Numbered from the stretch's first letter, positions 55,558-63,970 are shown. The stretch: 64,000 bases of DNA from DATEDA01 sp963789885 (GCA_963789885.1 CAWBNB010000048.1:61569-125568), one strand, 5' to 3'. Notes: generated by a model not told the origin, from the sequence alone. Numbers and translations: made by a program.

Positions 55558-56708
55558 CCGGGCGCGGTACCGCAACCGCGAGCTCGTTCCGCGCCGGGCA
55601 TGCGCGCGCCGCGCGCTGGCAGGACGCCGTCGAGCGGGCCCTTGCCACTGCTGGCGATCCGCCGCCGGGCGCGAACTTGGGGTTCCTGTACGTGAGCGAT
55701 CGCCTTGGCGGGTCAGCCGGAGACATGCTCGACCGGCTGCGCGACGAGACGGGCGTGCAGGAGTGGGTAGGCTCCGTCGGCATCGGCGTGCTCGGGAGCG
55801 GCGTGGAATATTTCGACGAGCCGGCGGTGTCGGTGATGCTGGCGGCGCTTCCGGCCGGCGAGTTCCAGGTGTTCTCGGGCAAGCTCCGGCCGCCGGCGCT
55901 CGGACTCCGCACCGCGAGCGGCGCCGAGGCCGCGCACTTCGCGATCGTGCACGGCGACCCGGAGACCGACGACATGCCCGAGTTGATCGAGGACATGTCG
56001 TCAAAGGTCGCGAGCGGATATCTCGTCGGCGGCCTCTCGAGCTCGCGGTCGGCGACCTTCCAGGTCGCGAACGACGTGTTGCAGGGTGGGCTGTCGGGCG
56101 TCGTGCTGTCGTCGCGGATCGAGCTCGCTACCCGGCTCACGCAAGGGTGCTCACCGCTGCGGCGCGGCCCCGGCGCGACGCCGGTGCGCCACGAGGTTAC
56201 CGAGGGCGAGCGCAACATCATCGTCGCGCTCGACGGGCGTCCCGCGCTCGACGTGCTGCGCGCCGAGCTGGAGCTGGAGGCGGGCGGAGATCTCCGGCAC
56301 GCCGTCCAGTCGATCCACGTCGGCCTGCCGGTGTCCGGGTCGGACACCGGCGACTACGTCGTGCGCAACCTGGTCGGCATCGATCCCAAGCACAAGGCGA
56401 TCGCGATCGGCGCCTACGTCGAGCCCGGGATGCAGGTCATGTTCTGCCGGCGCGACGGTGCGTCCGCCCGCGAGGACCTTAGGCGCATGCTCGACTCGAT
56501 CGCCGGCCAGCTCGACGGCCCGCCAAAGGGCGGACTCTATTACGCGTGCGTCGGTCGCGGCGAGCACATGTTCGGGCGCCGCTCGGCCGAACTCGGAATC
56601 GTTCGCGAGCGCCTCGGCGATTTTCCGCTCGCGGGTTTCTTCTGCAACGGCGAGATTTCCCACGACCGGCTGTACGGCTACACCGGCGTGCTGACGCTCT
56701 TTCGGTAG
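55554..56708 (+). CDS. FIST-domain protein
   Basis: A 384-residue FIST N/FIST C protein starting at ATG 55554 (overlap with phaM). FIST domains are proposed small-ligand sensors. Landmarks are NLGFLYVSDRLGGSAGDMLD, EWVGSVGIGVLGSGVEYFDE, YLVGGLSSSRSATFQVANDV and, in FIST_C, LYYACVGRGEHMFGRRSAEL followed by LAGFFCNGEISHD. No output domain is attached. Cytoplasmic; function unknown. Confidence 0.88.
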   Translation: MTGRGTATASSFRAGHARAARWQDAVERALATAGDPPPGANLGFLYVSDRLGGSAGDMLDRLRDETGVQEWVGSVGIGVLGSGVEYFDEPAVSVMLAALPAGEFQVFSGKLRPPALGLRTASGAEAAHFAIVHGDPETDDMPELIEDMSSKVASGYLVGGLSSSRSATFQVANDVLQGGLSGVVLSSRIELATRLTQGCSPLRRGPGATPVRHEVTEGERNIIVALDGRPALDVLRAELELEAGGDLRHAVQSIHVGLPVSGSDTGDYVVRNLVGIDPKHKAIAIGAYVEPGMQVMFCRRDGASAREDLRRMLDSIAGQLDGPPKGGLYYACVGRGEHMFGRRSAELGIVRERLGDFPLAGFFCNGEISHDRLYGYTGVLTLFR

Positions 56709-56758
56709 CGACATCCGTCCCGCGCTCAACCCGCGGGCCCTTCATTTAGGAGAAGCTG

Positions 56759-57733
56759 ATGCCCAAAGCGATTCGATTCCACAAGACCGGCGGTCCCGAG
56801 GTGCTCGTCTGGGAGGACGTCGAGGTCGGCGATCCCGGTCCCGGCCAGATCCGGGTCAGCCAACCACGCGGTCGGTCTCAACTTCGTCGACGTCTACCAG
56901 CGCTCCGGCCTCTACCCGATGCAGCTGCCGAGCGGCACCGGTTCGGAGGGCGCGGGCGTCGTGGAAGCGGTCGGAGCGGGAGTGACCGACCTCAAGGCGG
57001 CGATCGCGTGGCGTATGCGTCGCCGCCGCTCGGCGCGTATTCGGAAGTCCGCCTCTATCCCGCGGACCGCGCGGTGAAGATCCCGGACGGCATCTCCTTC
57101 GACACCGCCGCGGCGATGATGCTGAAGGGGATGACCGCCCAGTACCTCATCAAGCGGACGTTCAAGGTGCAGCCCGGCCAGACGGTGCTGTGGCACGCCG
57201 CCGCCGGCGGCGTCGGGCTGATCGCCTCACAGTGGCTCAAGGCGCTCGGCGTGACGGTGATCGGCACCGTCGGCTCGGACGCGAAGGCGGCCCTCGCGAA
57301 GGCGCACGGCTGCGAGCACACGATCGTCTATACGCGCGAAAACTTCGTCGAGCGCGTGAAGGAGATCACCGGCGGCAAGGGCGTCCCGGTGGTCTACGAT
57401 TCGGTGGGCAAGCTCACGTTCATGGGCTCGCTCGACTGCCTGCAGCCGATGGGCATGTTGGTGAGCTTCGGCAACGCCTCCGGGCCGGTCGATGCGTTCG
57501 CGCCCGGCATCCTGCAGCAGAAGGGATCGCTGTACCTTACCCGGCCGACGCTGGCAACCTACGCGGCGAAGCGCGAAGACCTCGTGGCGTGCGCGAACGA
57601 TCTCTTCGACATCGTCAAGTCGGGCAAGGTGAAGATCGAGATCGCCCAGCGCTACGCGCTCAAGGACGCGGCGCAGGCGCATCGCGACCTCGAGGCGCGC
57701 AAGACCACGGGCTCGACCGTTCTCACTCCGTGA
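56759..57733 (+). pseudogene. Quinone oxidoreductase with two compensating frameshifts
   Basis: Zinc-independent MDR-family NADPH:quinone reductase, 324 codons. From 56759 it is collinear to QIRV, then between about 56862 and 57000 the normal sequence (HAVGLNFVDVYQRSGLYPMQ; GTGSEGAGVVEAVGAGVTDL) is found in another frame: one extra base at about 56861-56864 and one missing base at about 56997-57001. The main frame then resumes with DRVAYASPPLGAYSEVRLYP and the NADPH motif AAAGGVGLIASQW. The uninterrupted frame in between encodes an Arg-rich nonsense segment. Paired indels within 140 bases fit sequence error or a restored-frame variant. RBS GGAGAAGC is good. Confidence 0.85.
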
Positions 57734-57789
57734 GCGGCGCGCACGACGCGTCCCGGCTCGACGGCCGGGGCGCGGGGGTGATGGGCGCG

Positions 57790-57885
57790 ACGCACGCTCG
57801 CAACGCGATCGGGTTTGCGTCCAGCGCCGCCCGGTTCATGATCGGCACCGATCTCCTCGTCGACGGCGGCTGCGGGCCGGTGTGA
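57790..57885 (+). pseudogene. Remnant of SDR oxidoreductase C-terminus
   Basis: About 30 codons ending in ASSAARFMIGTDLLVDGGCG at the stop 57883-57885. This matches the C-terminal strand and GTDLLVDGG signature of short-chain dehydrogenases, but no upstream SDR sequence is present; a fragment of a lost gene between the quinone oxidoreductase and pip. Its stop overlaps the GTG start of pip. Confidence 0.6.
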
Positions 57886-58847
57886 CGAACGGGACGCCTC
57901 GCACCGAGCTCTATCCTCCGCTCGAGCCCTACGCGTCGGGGATGCTCCCGCTCGACGCGATTCACTCGATGTACTGGGAGACGTGCGGCGACCCGCACGG
58001 CATCCCGGTCGTCTTTCTCCACGGCGGGCCGGGATCGGGATCGTCGCCGAAGCACCGGCGGTTCTTCGACCCGGCGGCCTATCGAATCGTCGTCTACGAC
58101 CAGCGCGGGGCAGGGCGGTCGACCCCGCTCGGCGAGCTCCGCGAGAACACGACGCAGCACCTCGTCGCGGACCTCGAGCGCTTGCGCGAATCGCTCGCCA
58201 TCGAGCGCTGGTTGGTGTTCGGGGGCTCCTGGGGCTCGACGCTCGCGATCGCGTACGCGGAGGCGCATCCGGCGCGCTGCCTCGGACTCGTGCTGCGCGG
58301 GATCTTCCTCTGCCGCAAGAGCGAGATCGACTGGTTCCTCTACGGTCTGCGCGCGATCTTTCCGGAGCCGTGGGAGAGGTTCGCGGGCTTTCTGCCCGCG
58401 GACGAGCGCGGCGATCTCCTCGGCAACTACTACCGGCGGCTCGTCGACCCGGACCCCGCGGTGCACATGCCGGCCGCCCGGGCGTGGAGCACGTACGAAG
58501 GGTCGTGCTCGACCCTGCTGCCGTCGCGCGAGACGGTGGACTACTTCGCTGGAGACGTCGTGGCGCTCGGCCTCGCGCGGATGGAGGCTCATTACTTCCG
58601 GCACGACATCTTCCTTCCAGAGAACGCGTTGCTCGCGAACGCCGGGCGGCTGCGCGGGATTCCGGGCGTGATCGTGCAGGGCCGTTACGACGTCGTGTGC
58701 CCGATCGTCTCGGCGCACGAACTCGCGGCGGCGTGGCCTGAGGCGGACTACCAGGTCATTGCCGACGCCGGTCACTCGGCGTGGGAGCCGGGGATCAGCG
58801 CGGCGCTGGTTGCGGCGTGCGAGGGGTTTAAGCGGCTCCAACTCTAG
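57882..58847 (+). CDS. pip: Prolyl aminopeptidase
   Basis: Alpha/beta hydrolase of 321 residues removing N-terminal proline. Landmarks: oxyanion motif VVFLHGGPGSGSSPKHRRFF, nucleophile GGSWGSTLAIAYAEAHP (Ser near residue 113), catalytic Asp region in IPGVIVQGRYDVVCPI and His in VIADAGHSAWEPG. Starts at GTG 57882 overlapping the SDR remnant. Last core gene before the accessory region. Confidence 0.93.
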   Translation: MTNGTPRTELYPPLEPYASGMLPLDAIHSMYWETCGDPHGIPVVFLHGGPGSGSSPKHRRFFDPAAYRIVVYDQRGAGRSTPLGELRENTTQHLVADLERLRESLAIERWLVFGGSWGSTLAIAYAEAHPARCLGLVLRGIFLCRKSEIDWFLYGLRAIFPEPWERFAGFLPADERGDLLGNYYRRLVDPDPAVHMPAARAWSTYEGSCSTLLPSRETVDYFAGDVVALGLARMEAHYFRHDIFLPENALLANAGRLRGIPGVIVQGRYDVVCPIVSAHELAAAWPEADYQVIADAGHSAWEPGISAALVAACEGFKRLQL

Positions 58848-59032
58848 ATACAGAGCGCAGTCGCGCAGTCGCCACTCCAAGCAGCCGATATCTGCTCGAA
58901 TGCCCCGGTACCCGAGACGGTAACCCCTGCCTCCGGCGGGCCAGAGGACCAGAGGACCCACGCTCCGTCAAAGACTTATGGAGCCACAAGCTCCTGATCT
59001 GAAACCACATGGTTACGGTACGGGAGGGCAAC
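58848..59032. other. Core-accessory junction
   Basis: 185 bases with no gene. Contains a tandem direct repeat CCAGAGGA-CCAGAGGA (about 58940-58955) and the RBS GGGAGGG of the recombinase gene. No tRNA or obvious att core was found. Confidence 0.4.
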
Positions 59033-59302
59033 ATGAAGCGAGTGGCGCTGTACGCGCGCGTGTCAACCGATCAGCAGAGTGTGCGCCAGCAGGTCGAGGC
59101 GCTGCGCGAGGTCGCCGCCAAGGCAGGCTGGCAGATCGCCGAGGAGTTCATCGACCACAGCATCAGCGGCACTAAGGGGCGCTCGTGGCGCCCGGCGCTC
59201 GATCGCATGCTCAAGGCCGCCACGCGGCGCGAGTTCGACATGGTGGCCGCGTGGAGCGTGGACCGGCTCGGGCGCAGCTTGCAGGACTTGGTGGCGCTCC
59301 TA

Positions 59303-59330
59303 GTACATCAACACGCAAATAACGAATCAT
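59303..59330 (+). repeat. IS630 left inverted repeat
   Basis: Begins GTACATCAAC; matches the right end read inwards at about 20 of 28 positions, including a shared ACGAA followed by CAT. Confidence 0.75.
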
Positions 59331-59374
59331 GACTACAATGGCCGTGTTCCCACTCCCGGAAGGAGGGCACGGCC

Positions 59375-60479
59375 ATGCGCCAGACCGAGCTGACGCTGTC
59401 GAACAAGGACCGCAGGGTACTGGACGAGTGCCGCAGCAAGGGCCTTCGCCATGCACGGGAAGTCAATCGAGCGCATATCTTGGCGGCGCTCGACGAGAAG
59501 GTGCCGGAGGCGCTGATCTGCCAAGTCCTTGGGGTGGGTCGCACGGCGATCTGGCGTACGCGGGCGGCGTATCTGGAGGGCGGGCTGGACCATGCGCTGC
59601 GGGACGTGCAGCGACCCGGGCGCGCCTCGGAAGTACGAGACCGACGTCGAGGCGGAGCTCGCCGCGCTGGCCTGCTCGAAGCCCCCGACAGGGGCCAAGC
59701 GGTGGACGCTGGTGTTGCTGGAGCGCGAGGCACGAGGCCGCCCCGGTATGCACGACATCAGCCGCGAAACGATCCGTCGGCTGCTAAAAAAAACTGCCTC
59801 AAGCCCTGGCGCGAAATGATGTGGTGCGTGGGCGTACTGACGCGAGAGTATCGGCAGCGGATGTACGAGTTGCTGGATCTTTACGCCCGGCCTTGGAACG
59901 CGAACGAACCGGTGGTCTGCGTGGACGAGAAGAGCAAGCAACTGCTGCACGACAGTCGGCCGAGCCTGCCGATGGTGCCGGGAACGGCACTGCGTCGGGA
60001 CTATGAGTACGTTCGCTCTGGGACCTGCAACGTGTTCGTCGCGGTGGAACCGCTCGGCGGTCGACGCGTTACGCAGGTCACCGATCATCGAGGCAAGGCG
60101 GACTTCGTCGCCTTCGCGCAGCACCTGATCGACACCGTGTACCGCGTCGGCCAGACGCATCCATCTGGTCGTCGACAACCTCAGCACCCACTTCCGATCC
60201 TGCTTCGTCGAGACCCTTGGCGCGCGGGCCGCAAGCAAGCTTCTTCGCAGGGTGGTCTTCCACTACACCCCGAAGCATGCAAGCTGGCTGAACATGGCGG
60301 AAATCGAAATCGCCGCGCTCGGTCGCCAGTGCCTGAACCGCCGCATCGGCGACCCAAAGCTCCTCGCTCGTGAGGTGGCCGCCTGGCAGCGACGTCGTAA
60401 CGCCGAGCGAAGAACTATCCAGTGGACGTTCACCCGCCAAGATGCCGATCGGAAGCTGGGTCGCCACTATGCTTCGTAA
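59375..60479 (+). pseudogene. IS630-family DDE transposase, frame changes
   Basis: Starts MRQTELTLSNKDRRVLDECR with an HTH domain (EALICQVLGVGRTAIWRTRA). Frame changes: (i) one extra base near 59620 (the expected QRPGAPRKYETDVEAELAAL continues in the next frame); (ii) a -1 shift at a run of eight A (59786-59793), after which NCLKPWREMMWCVGVLTREY continues; (iii) one extra base near 60145-60155, after which RRIHLVVDNLSTHFRSCFVE continues. The catalytic triad is present across frames: Asp in VVCVDEKSKQ, Asp in VVDNLSTH, Glu in LNMAEIEIAAL. The A8 slip could be programmed; the other two are probably indels or decay. Confidence 0.85.
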
Positions 60480-60496
60480 TTAACAGGTTGAAGTAC
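60469..60496 (-). repeat. IS630 right inverted repeat
   Basis: Read inwards on the minus strand begins GTACTTCAAC and contains TTACGAAGCAT, pairing with the left end. Confidence 0.75.
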
Positions 60497-60908
60497 TAGG
60501 CGAGCTAGAGGCGGCGGGCGTCGGTCTCTATCTGCACCAGCAGGCGCTCGACTCCTCTACGCCGGCTGGGCGGGCCATGTTCCAGATGGCCGGCGTATTC
60601 GCTGAGTTCGAACGCAGCCTGATCGTGGAGCACGTTCGTGCCAGCTTACAGCGCGCGAAAAAGCACGGCACCAAGTCGGGCAAGGCTATCGGCAGGCCGC
60701 GCGTGGAGGTCGCCACCGAGGCCGCGATCCGGCGGCTGCGCAAGCAGGGTCGGTCCATCGGCGCCATCGCGGCAGAGGCCGTGGTCACACCTCGTCAACT
60801 ATCGGTGGGGGCGCTGTACTTCTCCAGGCGCAGATAACGCCGCGCGGGCATGCACTACTAGAGGAACTTCGTGCGACCAACGCCGAGAGCCCGATCGGCT
60901 TCTGTGCG

Positions 60909-61295
60909 ATGTGGTTCGCGGATGACATCAAGCCGCTCTGGACCGATGCAATCGAGCCCGCCATTCGCACGGCTGGTTACGATCCGAAGCGGATCGACCA
61001 GCACGAGCATCTTAATCGCATTGACGAAGAGATCATCGCTATGATCCGGCGCAGCCGTTTCGTCGTGGCGGACTTTACCGGCCAGCGCGGAGGCGTGTAC
61101 TTCGAGGCGGGATTCGCGTTGGGTCTTGGGCTGCGAGTGATTTGGCTGTGCCGCGATGATCAGCTTGCGAAGGTCCACTTCGACACCCGCCAATACAACT
61201 TACTCACCTGGAAGCCCGGCGAGTACGCCTACCTGGCCAAGCGGCTGCAGAACAGGATCGAGGCGACGTTGGGGCGCGGGCCGGTCAAGGTCTGA
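60909..61295 (+). CDS. TIR/nucleoside-deoxyribosyltransferase-like domain, 5'-truncated
   Basis: 128 residues from the first ATG. Core motifs HLNRIDEEIIAMIRRSRFVV then ADFTGQRGGVYFEAGFALGL then GLRVIWLCRDDQLAKVHFDT then RQYNLLTWKPGEY match a TIR-like / nucleoside 2-deoxyribosyltransferase (DRHyd) superfamily domain, with the likely catalytic Glu in YFEAGFA. The open frame continues upstream without a start, encoding GHALLEELRATNAESPIGFC, which resembles the linker preceding this domain in full-length family members. So the gene is probably 5'-truncated at a junction near 60790. Related domains act as NAD- or nucleotide-cleaving effectors; that role here is inference. Confidence 0.65.
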   Translation: MWFADDIKPLWTDAIEPAIRTAGYDPKRIDQHEHLNRIDEEIIAMIRRSRFVVADFTGQRGGVYFEAGFALGLGLRVIWLCRDDQLAKVHFDTRQYNLLTWKPGEYAYLAKRLQNRIEATLGRGPVKV

Positions 61296-61559
61296 CCAGC
61301 CGAAACAATGACCCAAGCCCTTCCGATGTCGCCCGAAATAGCGCGGCAGATGGCGATGGTGAACCATCCTGCTGTCCAGCGGACGATGGCCTCAGTGAAT
61401 CGCAGCGCTCGGCGTTTGTCCGGCTCCACACGCTGATAGCTGATGGCCCGCCGCCAAAGCTCCAGACGCTAGCCTCACGACTTCCGAATCGTTGAGTGCT
61501 GCGCTAACGGACGCGGGCGAGGTGGTGGAGACCTGCGTTGACGCGCTGCTGACGACGTT
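61296..61559. other. Decayed region between two gene fragments
   Basis: 264 bases with several short competing open frames (for example 61308-61436 and 61492-61584) none of which has family signatures or a persuasive RBS. Best read as eroded coding sequence. Confidence 0.4.
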
Positions 61560-61832
61560 TTGCGACCAAGTGCAAGCCTGAATGGATCGGAGATCGAATT
61601 GGTTGAACCTGTTGATACCGACCTAAGCGACGAGTTCATCGAAGCGCTTCGCGGTGAGGACGAGCTTGGCGCGGCCGTTCGTTCGCATATCTACGTTGAA
61701 GCGAGACTGAACCGGTATCTGGAGCTTGTCGTTCCGGCCCCTGGATTTCTGGAAGCGACGAACCTTCGCTACGGCCAGAAAGTCACTCTGGCGTGCGCAC
61801 TCGGCCTCGAGCTGCATTCTTTCCTCCCCTAG
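61560..61832 (+). pseudogene. HEPN-like hypothetical protein, 3'-truncated
   Basis: About 90 codons, possible TTG start. The segment DEFIEALRGEDELGAAVRSH then IYVEARLNRYLELVV and NLRYGQKVTLACALGL resembles the N-terminal part of small helical HEPN-like/DUF4145-type proteins, which normally continue with a helix containing an Arg-N-x3-His motif. Here the frame stops right after LELHSFLP, nine bases before the thermonuclease gene, so the active helix is missing. Family call is from remembered pattern and is tentative. Confidence 0.45.
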
Positions 61833-61841
61833 AATGCCGTC

Positions 61842-62345
61842 GTGAAACTCGCTCCCCTATTCGCTGCAGCGATTCTAGCCCTGACTCTCGGCACCGCTCA
61901 GGCTGCCGAGTGGGTTGTCGAAGGCCGCGTAGTCGGAGTTTCGGACGGCGACACAATCACAGTCCTGGATGACGGGAAGATCCAGCACAAGATCCGGTTC
62001 GCCGGGATCGATGCTCCTGAGAAGGGCCAGCCCTACGGTGAACGCTCGAAGCAGAACCTATCGGAGCTCGTGTTCCAGAAGCGGGTTGAGGTCCGCTGCC
62101 ACAAGAAAGACAGATACGGCCGCGAGGTGTGCGCCGTGTACGTCAGTCTTCGTGATGTGGGCCTCGAGCAGGTCCGCGCCGGCATGGCGTGGCACTACAA
62201 GGCATACCAGCACGAGCAGACGACGCAGGATCGGCTCGTGTATCGGGACGAGGAAGAAGGCGCTAAGGCGCGGCGGGTCCGCCTATGGAAGGACGCGAAG
62301 CCAGTGCCGCCGTGGGGGTGGAGGCGCAAATCTGCAGACCGCTAG
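61842..62345 (+). CDS. Secreted thermonuclease (SNase-like)
   Basis: Staphylococcal-nuclease-fold protein of 167 residues from GTG 61842. Signal peptide about 1-21 (KLAPLFAAAILALTLGTAQA). Catalytic segments are VSDGDTITVLDDGKIQHKIR, RFAGIDAPEKGQPYGE and KKDRYGREVCAVYV, with metal Asp and catalytic Arg/Glu in place. Exported, calcium-dependent nuclease predicted. Lies within the remnant island. Confidence 0.9.
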   Translation: MKLAPLFAAAILALTLGTAQAAEWVVEGRVVGVSDGDTITVLDDGKIQHKIRFAGIDAPEKGQPYGERSKQNLSELVFQKRVEVRCHKKDRYGREVCAVYVSLRDVGLEQVRAGMAWHYKAYQHEQTTQDRLVYRDEEEGAKARRVRLWKDAKPVPPWGWRRKSADR

Positions 62346-62509
62346 CCCCCCGAGCCGTCGACTGCGATTACCGGCTTCCAGATCGTCACCACGCAAGGCC
62401 CGCACCAGTAGCGGTGGTAGCTCTCGGCACCATCCGCATAGGCCCAGCGCTCCCACCTACGGGGCCAGCCAATCCAGGAGACCTCGAGGCGGTGGAGTTT
62501 CACGGTCAT
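62342..62509 (-). CDS. Small Trp-rich hypothetical protein
   Basis: 55 residues from ATG 62509 on the minus strand: TVKLHRLEVSWIGWPRRWER then WAYADGAESYHRYWCGPC and VVTIWKPVIAV. Six Trp in 55 residues; it looks like small proteins of prophage or island origin. Overlaps the thermonuclease 3' end by four bases (convergent). No RBS certainty; could be spurious. Confidence 0.4.
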   Translation of the reverse strand: MTVKLHRLEVSWIGWPRRWERWAYADGAESYHRYWCGPCVVTIWKPVIAVDGSGG

Positions 62510-62796
62510 GGGTGCAGCGCGGGTGAAGTGGCACATCAAGCGTAGTCCGGCTTGCGCGAGCCAACAGTAAAGGATGGTTACACGGGCTTGTGGCGGGAAG
62601 GTGAACGCGGTGTGGCCGTGGGAGTGGCGGCGTATCCGTTGATCGCCGAATTCGCGTCGGGACACTTTACAGTTCGGAACTCAAAGCAAGACCTCCTCTT
62701 TGGTAACCGACTGATGCCGTGGTGGTTAATGGCAATAGCACGCATCTTGCGTGCACAACACAGTTCGCCACGTGCTTTGATCCGGAGGATTCCAGC

Positions 62797-63951
62797 ATGG
62801 AAATCCTGTCGAGGCGAGTTGCACGATGTTTGGGTTCAATCCTCGTACCGTTTTCCCTGGTTGGACTCCCGCTGCACGTCCTAGCCGTCCCCGTTTTCAT
62901 CAACGAGATCCACTACGACAACGCGGGGACCGACACTGGCGAAGCAATCGAAATTGCGGGACCTGCCGGCACCAACCTTACGGGATGGAGCGTGGTGCTC
63001 TATAACGGCAGCGGCGGCTCTGTGTACAACACGACGGTGCTCTCCGGGACCATTCCGAATCAGGCGAGCGGCTTCGGCACGCTTGTCGTGAACTACCCGA
63101 CGAATGGAATCCAGAACGGCTCCCCTGATGGCATTGCGCTCGTAAACAACGCTAACGCCGTCCAGCAGTTCCTCAGCTACGAGGGCTCTTTCACGGCGGT
63201 AGGCGGCCCAGCGAACGGGCAGACGAGCACGAACATTGTTGTTAGTGAAAGTGGTTCCGGTGCCGCTGGGAACTCGCTGCAGCTCCAGGGCTCTGGCACC
63301 GACTCAGGTTCTTTCTTCTGGGCAAGTGAGATGCCCAACACGTTCGGTGCCTCCAACACGGGCCAGTCCTTCTCCTTCGTCCCCATTTTCATCAACGAGA
63401 TCCACTACGACAACGTGGGGGCGGACACAGGTGAAGCGATCGAAGTTGCGGGCCCTGCCGGCGCCAACCTCACGGGCTGGAGCATCGTTCTCTATAACGG
63501 GGCGAACGGCCTCTCCTACGACACTATCGCGCTCTCGGGGACCATTCTGAATCAGCAGGGCGGCTTCGGCACGACTTTTGTTTTGGCGCCCGGGCTCCAG
63601 AACGGCTCCCCTGATGGCATCGCGCTCGTCTACAACAACAGCTTGGTCCAGCAGTTCCTCAGCTACGAGGGGTCCTTCACCGCCTTAGATGGCCCCGCAA
63701 GCGGACAGATAAGCACCGACATTGGCGTGAGTGAAGGTTCCGGAACCGCAGTTGGGGATTCTCTGCAGCTCCAGGGCATTGGCGGCAATGCCACTGATTT
63801 CGCTTGGTCAGGTCCAATACCCAACACATTCGGCGCCCCCAACACAGGCCAGTTATTCTCCGCGCTTTCAGTCCCCGAACCGGCCACGCTCGCCCTTCTC
63901 GGCGTTGCCCTGGCCGGTCTCGGCTTCTCTCGCCGCCGCAAGCTGCATTGA
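62797..63951 (+). CDS. PEP-CTERM protein with two lamin-tail-like repeats
   Basis: 384-residue exported protein, ATG preceded by CGGAGGA. Signal region about 1-30; two tandem repeats of 164 residues each starting PVFINEIHYDNAGTDTGEAI and PIFINEIHYDNVGADTGEAI (lamin-tail-domain-like); C-terminal sorting signal VPEPATLALLGVALAGLGFS followed by RRRKLH. The tail predicts processing by an EpsH/exosortase system and surface or EPS association. The exosortase is not in the window. Lower GC and many Asn/Gly/Thr codons compared with core genes. Confidence 0.9.
   Translation: MEILSRRVARCLGSILVPFSLVGLPLHVLAVPVFINEIHYDNAGTDTGEAIEIAGPAGTNLTGWSVVLYNGSGGSVYNTTVLSGTIPNQASGFGTLVVNYPTNGIQNGSPDGIALVNNANAVQQFLSYEGSFTAVGGPANGQTSTNIVVSESGSGAAGNSLQLQGSGTDSGSFFWASEMPNTFGASNTGQSFSFVPIFINEIHYDNVGADTGEAIEVAGPAGANLTGWSIVLYNGANGLSYDTIALSGTILNQQGGFGTTFVLAPGLQNGSPDGIALVYNNSLVQQFLSYEGSFTALDGPASGQISTDIGVSEGSGTAVGDSLQLQGIGGNATDFAWSGPIPNTFGAPNTGQLFSALSVPEPATLALLGVALAGLGFSRRRKLH
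62890..63381 (+). repeat. Lamin-tail repeat unit 1 (492 bp)
   Basis: First of two tandem 492-bp units inside the PEP-CTERM gene. The DNA TTTTCATCAACGAGATCCAC near its start recurs exactly 492 bases later. Confidence 0.85.
63382..63867 (+). repeat. Lamin-tail repeat unit 2
   Basis: Second tandem unit, slightly shorter at its centre (the NYPTNGIQNG region is changed to LAPGLQNG). Protein and DNA similarity are high enough to imply recent duplication. Confidence 0.85.
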
Positions 63952-63970
63952 GCAGCACGTCGCGCAACGG

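Larger units (their letters stand above)
59303..60496 (+). mobile_element. IS630-family insertion sequence
   Basis: 1194-bp element between TA dinucleotides (59301-59302 and 60497-60498), the target duplication of the IS630/Tc1-mariner group. Ends are imperfect inverted repeats starting GTACATCAAC (left) and GTACTTCAAC (right, read inwards). It carries one DDE transposase gene with three frame changes. Inserted in a serine recombinase gene, same orientation. Confidence 0.9.
59033..60837 (+). pseudogene. Serine recombinase (resolvase family) split by IS630-type element
   Basis: N-terminal part 59033-59302: MKRVALYARVSTDQQSVRQQ with catalytic Ser in ARVSTDQQ, followed by FIDHSISGTKGRSWRPALDR and WSVDRLGRSLQDLVAL. 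The second part, 60499-60837, resumes in frame after the IS with GELEAAGVGLYLHQQALDSS and FAEFERSLIVEHVRASLQRA, then a hinge/HTH region KAIGRPRVEVATEAAIRRLR. Removing the IS and one TA gives a continuous protein of about 203 residues. The last 15 residues (AVVTPRQLSVGALYFSRRR region) do not look like a resolvase HTH end, suggesting a 3' junction to foreign sequence. Inactive as it stands. Confidence 0.88.

Noticed and set aside
58940..58955. CCAGAGGA direct repeat as an integration core site
   Set aside because: Only two adjacent 8-bp copies, no second copy seen at the far end of the island, no tRNA nearby.
61308..61436. 42-codon frame MTQALPMSPEIARQMAMVNH... between island fragments
   Set aside because: Competes with another open frame of equal length; no RBS or family signature; treated as eroded sequence.
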